Part shown: positions 62,205-64,000 of the stretch, piece by piece
Position numbering within the stretch: the stretch's first letter is position 1
Layout of the letters: each line of letters starts with the position of its first letter
Origin: Streptomyces seoulensis
GTDB lineage: Bacteria > Actinomycetota > Actinomycetes > Streptomycetales > Streptomycetaceae
Length of the DNA stretch: 64,000 bases
Assembly (NCBI RefSeq): GCF_004328625.1
Contig: NZ_CP032229.1
Span: 4,278,001 to 4,342,000, forward strand
Direction: 5' to 3'
Notes under the pieces: generated by a model
Seen by the model: only the letters and a program-made list of their open reading frames with translations
Databases searched by the model: none
Told to the model about the DNA's origin: nothing
Translations under genes and position numbers: made by a program

Positions 62205-64000
62205 CGCAGCATCTGGTCCACCGGCCGGCCCGCGCCACCCGCCCGCTGCCCGAGACCGGGGCGCGGACCATCGAACCGCCGCCCAACCTGCCCGAGGGCA
62301 AGACGGGCGGCGCGGCCACCGCGCTGCTGCCCATGACCGGTGTCATGGGGTCCGTGGTGATGATGACCGTCATCCGGTCCAGCCAGTTCGCGGGCCTCGG
62401 CGCGGTCGTGCTCGTCATCGCGCTGCTGGGCGCGGTGGCGCTGTTCCTGTCACAGCGCGGCAAGGCCCAGCGCCAGCGCAGGGTGCAGCGCGAACGGTAT
62501 CTGGAGTACCTGGAGGAACTGCGCGAGGAGCTCGGCGCGGCGGAACGGGCCCGTCGGCAGGCGGCCCGGGAACTCAGCCCGCCGCCCGCGGCCCTGTACG
62601 ACCTGCTGCGCGACCCGGCCCGGCTGTGGGAACGGCGTCGCGCGGACGCGGACTTCCTGCGGGTGCGGGTGGGCGTCGGCGATGTGCCGGTGCAGGACAT
62701 CGTGGTCGGTCAGAACACGGCGGGCGGCGTGCTCACCCCGCCGGACCCGTTCATGCTCAACGAGGCGCGCGCGCTCCAGGCCCGCTTCACCACGTCGGCC
62801 GGCCATCCGCTGACGGTGCCGCTGGACCGGGTGGGCGACGTGAGCGTGGTCGGCGACCGCGAGGGCGTACTGCGCGTCGCGCGGGCGCTCCTCGTGCAGG
62901 CCGCGGTGACCCACGCCCCGGACGACCTGGCGCTGGGGCTCGGTGTGCCCGGTGAGCGCCTGGCGGAGTGGGAGTGGGCCAAGTGGCTGCCGCACGTCCT
63001 CGACACCGGCGCGGACGACGGCCCCGTCGCCGCCCGCCGGATCGCGCCGGACATGACCCGGTTGGCCCGGGTCCTCGACGCCGACCTGAAGAAGCGCGCC
63101 TCCTACGCGGCCGAGGTGCGCCGCGGTCTCGCCGACCGTACGGCGCTCGCCCTTGGCAGCCGTCTGCTCGTGGTGAGCGACGAGTACGGGCACAACGCGG
63201 CCGAACTCCCGCGACCGGACTCTGCCGTGGCCCTCTCCGACATGGGCGTGACGGTCCTGCACCTGCTCGCCGAGCAGGTGCAGGAGCCCGGTGACGTGGC
63301 GGTGCGGATCGTCGTCGACGAGGACCGGGTCGTGGTCGAGGACCTGCGGGGCGAGCGGGTCGTACGCGTCGCCGGCACCCTGGACCCGGTCGGCGAAGCC
63401 GAGGCCGAGGGGCTCGCCCGGATGCTGGCGCCGCTCCGGCTCTCCCCGGAGTCGTCCGCGGAGGGCGCCCCGGTGTCGGGGCCGGTGGACTTCCCGTATC
63501 TGCTCGGCATCGACGACCCGGCGGCGCTCGACCTGCCTCGGCAGTGGGCGCCGCGCGGGGAGCGCGACTTCCTGCGGGTGCCGATCGGGCTGGACGACCG
63601 GCACCGGCCGGTCCTGCTCGACCTGAAGGAGTCGTCGGAACTCGGCATGGGGCCGCACGGTCTCTGCGTGGGCTCGACGGGCTCCGGCAAGAGCGAGCTG
63701 CTGCGCACCCTCGTGCTCGCGCTGGTGACGACACACCCGCCCGAGGACCTGGCCATGGTGCTGGTCGACTACAAGGGCGGCGCCACCTTCGCACCGTTCG
63801 CGGGGCTGCCCCACGTGTCGGGTGTCATCACCAACCTGGAGAACCAGGCCGATCTGGTGGAGCGCGTCCACACCTCGCTGGCCGGCGAGATCAAGCGGCG
63901 CCAGCAGGTCCTGGCGGACGCCGGGAACATCGCGGACATCGGGCACTACCGTTCGCTGCGCGAGACCTCCCGCCCGGATCTCGAACCCCTTCCACATCTG
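62201..64000 (+). CDS. eccC: type VII secretion ATPase EccC, N-terminal 600 residues (3' end outside window)
   Basis: The frame runs open to the window end. Two membrane helices (~39-55 and ~62-80: ALLPMTGVMGSVVMMTVI, GLGAVVLVIALLGAVALFL) are followed by a charged helix and DUF-like domain. The first FtsK/SpoIIIE ATPase follows, with Walker A GSTGSGKSELLRT (around residue 490) and DYKGGATF. EccC normally has three such domains, so more than half is missing. TTG 62201, overlapping the preceding TGA, is the only plausible start; no strong ribosome site. It energises ESX substrate export and recognises substrate tails through its later domains. Confidence 0.93.
   Translation, partial: MTQHLVHRPARATRPLPETGARTIEPPPNLPEGKTGGAATALLPMTGVMGSVVMMTVIRSSQFAGLGAVVLVIALLGAVALFLSQRGKAQRQRRVQRERYLEYLEELREELGAAERARRQAARELSPPPAALYDLLRDPARLWERRRADADFLRVRVGVGDVPVQDIVVGQNTAGGVLTPPDPFMLNEARALQARFTTSAGHPLTVPLDRVGDVSVVGDREGVLRVARALLVQAAVTHAPDDLALGLGVPGERLAEWEWAKWLPHVLDTGADDGPVAARRIAPDMTRLARVLDADLKKRASYAAEVRRGLADRTALALGSRLLVVSDEYGHNAAELPRPDSAVALSDMGVTVLHLLAEQVQEPGDVAVRIVVDEDRVVVEDLRGERVVRVAGTLDPVGEAEAEGLARMLAPLRLSPESSAEGAPVSGPVDFPYLLGIDDPAALDLPRQWAPRGERDFLRVPIGLDDRHRPVLLDLKESSELGMGPHGLCVGSTGSGKSELLRTLVLALVTTHPPEDLAMVLVDYKGGATFAPFAGLPHVSGVITNLENQADLVERVHTSLAGEIKRRQQVLADAGNIADIGHYRSLRETSRPDLEPLPHL

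Overview
The window is a high-GC actinobacterial chromosome segment, almost certainly Streptomyces. The evidence is the very high GC at third codon positions, frequent GTG/TTG starts and 4-bp ATGA/GTGA overlaps. There are also several Streptomyces marker genes: the polar-growth cytoskeleton pair scy/filP, an SCO5389-family protein, a DasR-type chitinase promoter, nucS, and a 566-residue isobutyryl-CoA mutase large subunit. I saw no tRNA, rRNA, insertion sequence, CRISPR array or replication origin.

Layout. 1-3.9 kb: end of the F1 ATP synthase operon (atpA partial, atpG, atpD, atpC) and a DUF2550 membrane protein. 3.9-8.8 kb: secreted GH18 chitinase with two DasR-like operator sites, an OmpR-type two-component system and two small exported proteins. 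8.8-16.7 kb: cobalamin adenosyltransferase, 3-hydroxyacyl-CoA dehydrogenase, a STAS protein, a large membrane-anchored P-loop NTPase, NucS, an SCO5389-family protein, a luciferase-like oxidoreductase and a small Cys/His protein. 16.7-24 kb: ABC-2 exporter, then FilP and Scy. 24-27 kb: methylmalonyl-CoA epimerase, thiolase and MeaB. 27-35 kb: MFS transporters, MarR/ArsR regulators, three tandem AIM24 paralogues and two DUF3817 membrane proteins. 35-38.7 kb: icmA, a TetR regulator and a thioredoxin-TPR protein. 39-42 kb: a three-gene envelope operon of unknown function (DUF6230, DUF6114 and a long secreted protein). 42-48.1 kb: pyk, ackA, pta and pfkA. 48.1-52.1 kb: a CitA/CitB-like two-component system divergent from a dicarboxylate symporter. 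52.2-54.7 kb: TetR regulator and DHA2 exporter separated by three identical-architecture operators. 55.1-64 kb: a type VII secretion (ESX-like) locus, cut by the window end.

Functionally, most of the window is core carbon metabolism. Epimerase, MeaB, the cobalamin adenosyltransferase and icmA together serve B12-dependent acyl-CoA rearrangement. Thiolase and hydroxyacyl-CoA dehydrogenase handle acetoacetyl/hydroxybutyryl-CoA. pfkA, pyk and pta-ackA cover glycolysis and acetate overflow, and the DctA-like carrier takes up C4-dicarboxylates.

The most distinctive region is the type VII locus. Three small helical ESX/partner-like proteins precede a 740-residue polymorphic toxin with a C-terminal YwqJ-like cytidine-deaminase fold. 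A YwqK/MORN-type immunity gene abuts the toxin, followed by two unknown small proteins, EccD, a MinD/ParA-like ATPase and EccC. The toxin tail and immunity gene are visibly AT-richer than their surroundings, consistent with an exchangeable toxin-immunity cassette set inside a conserved secretion operon.
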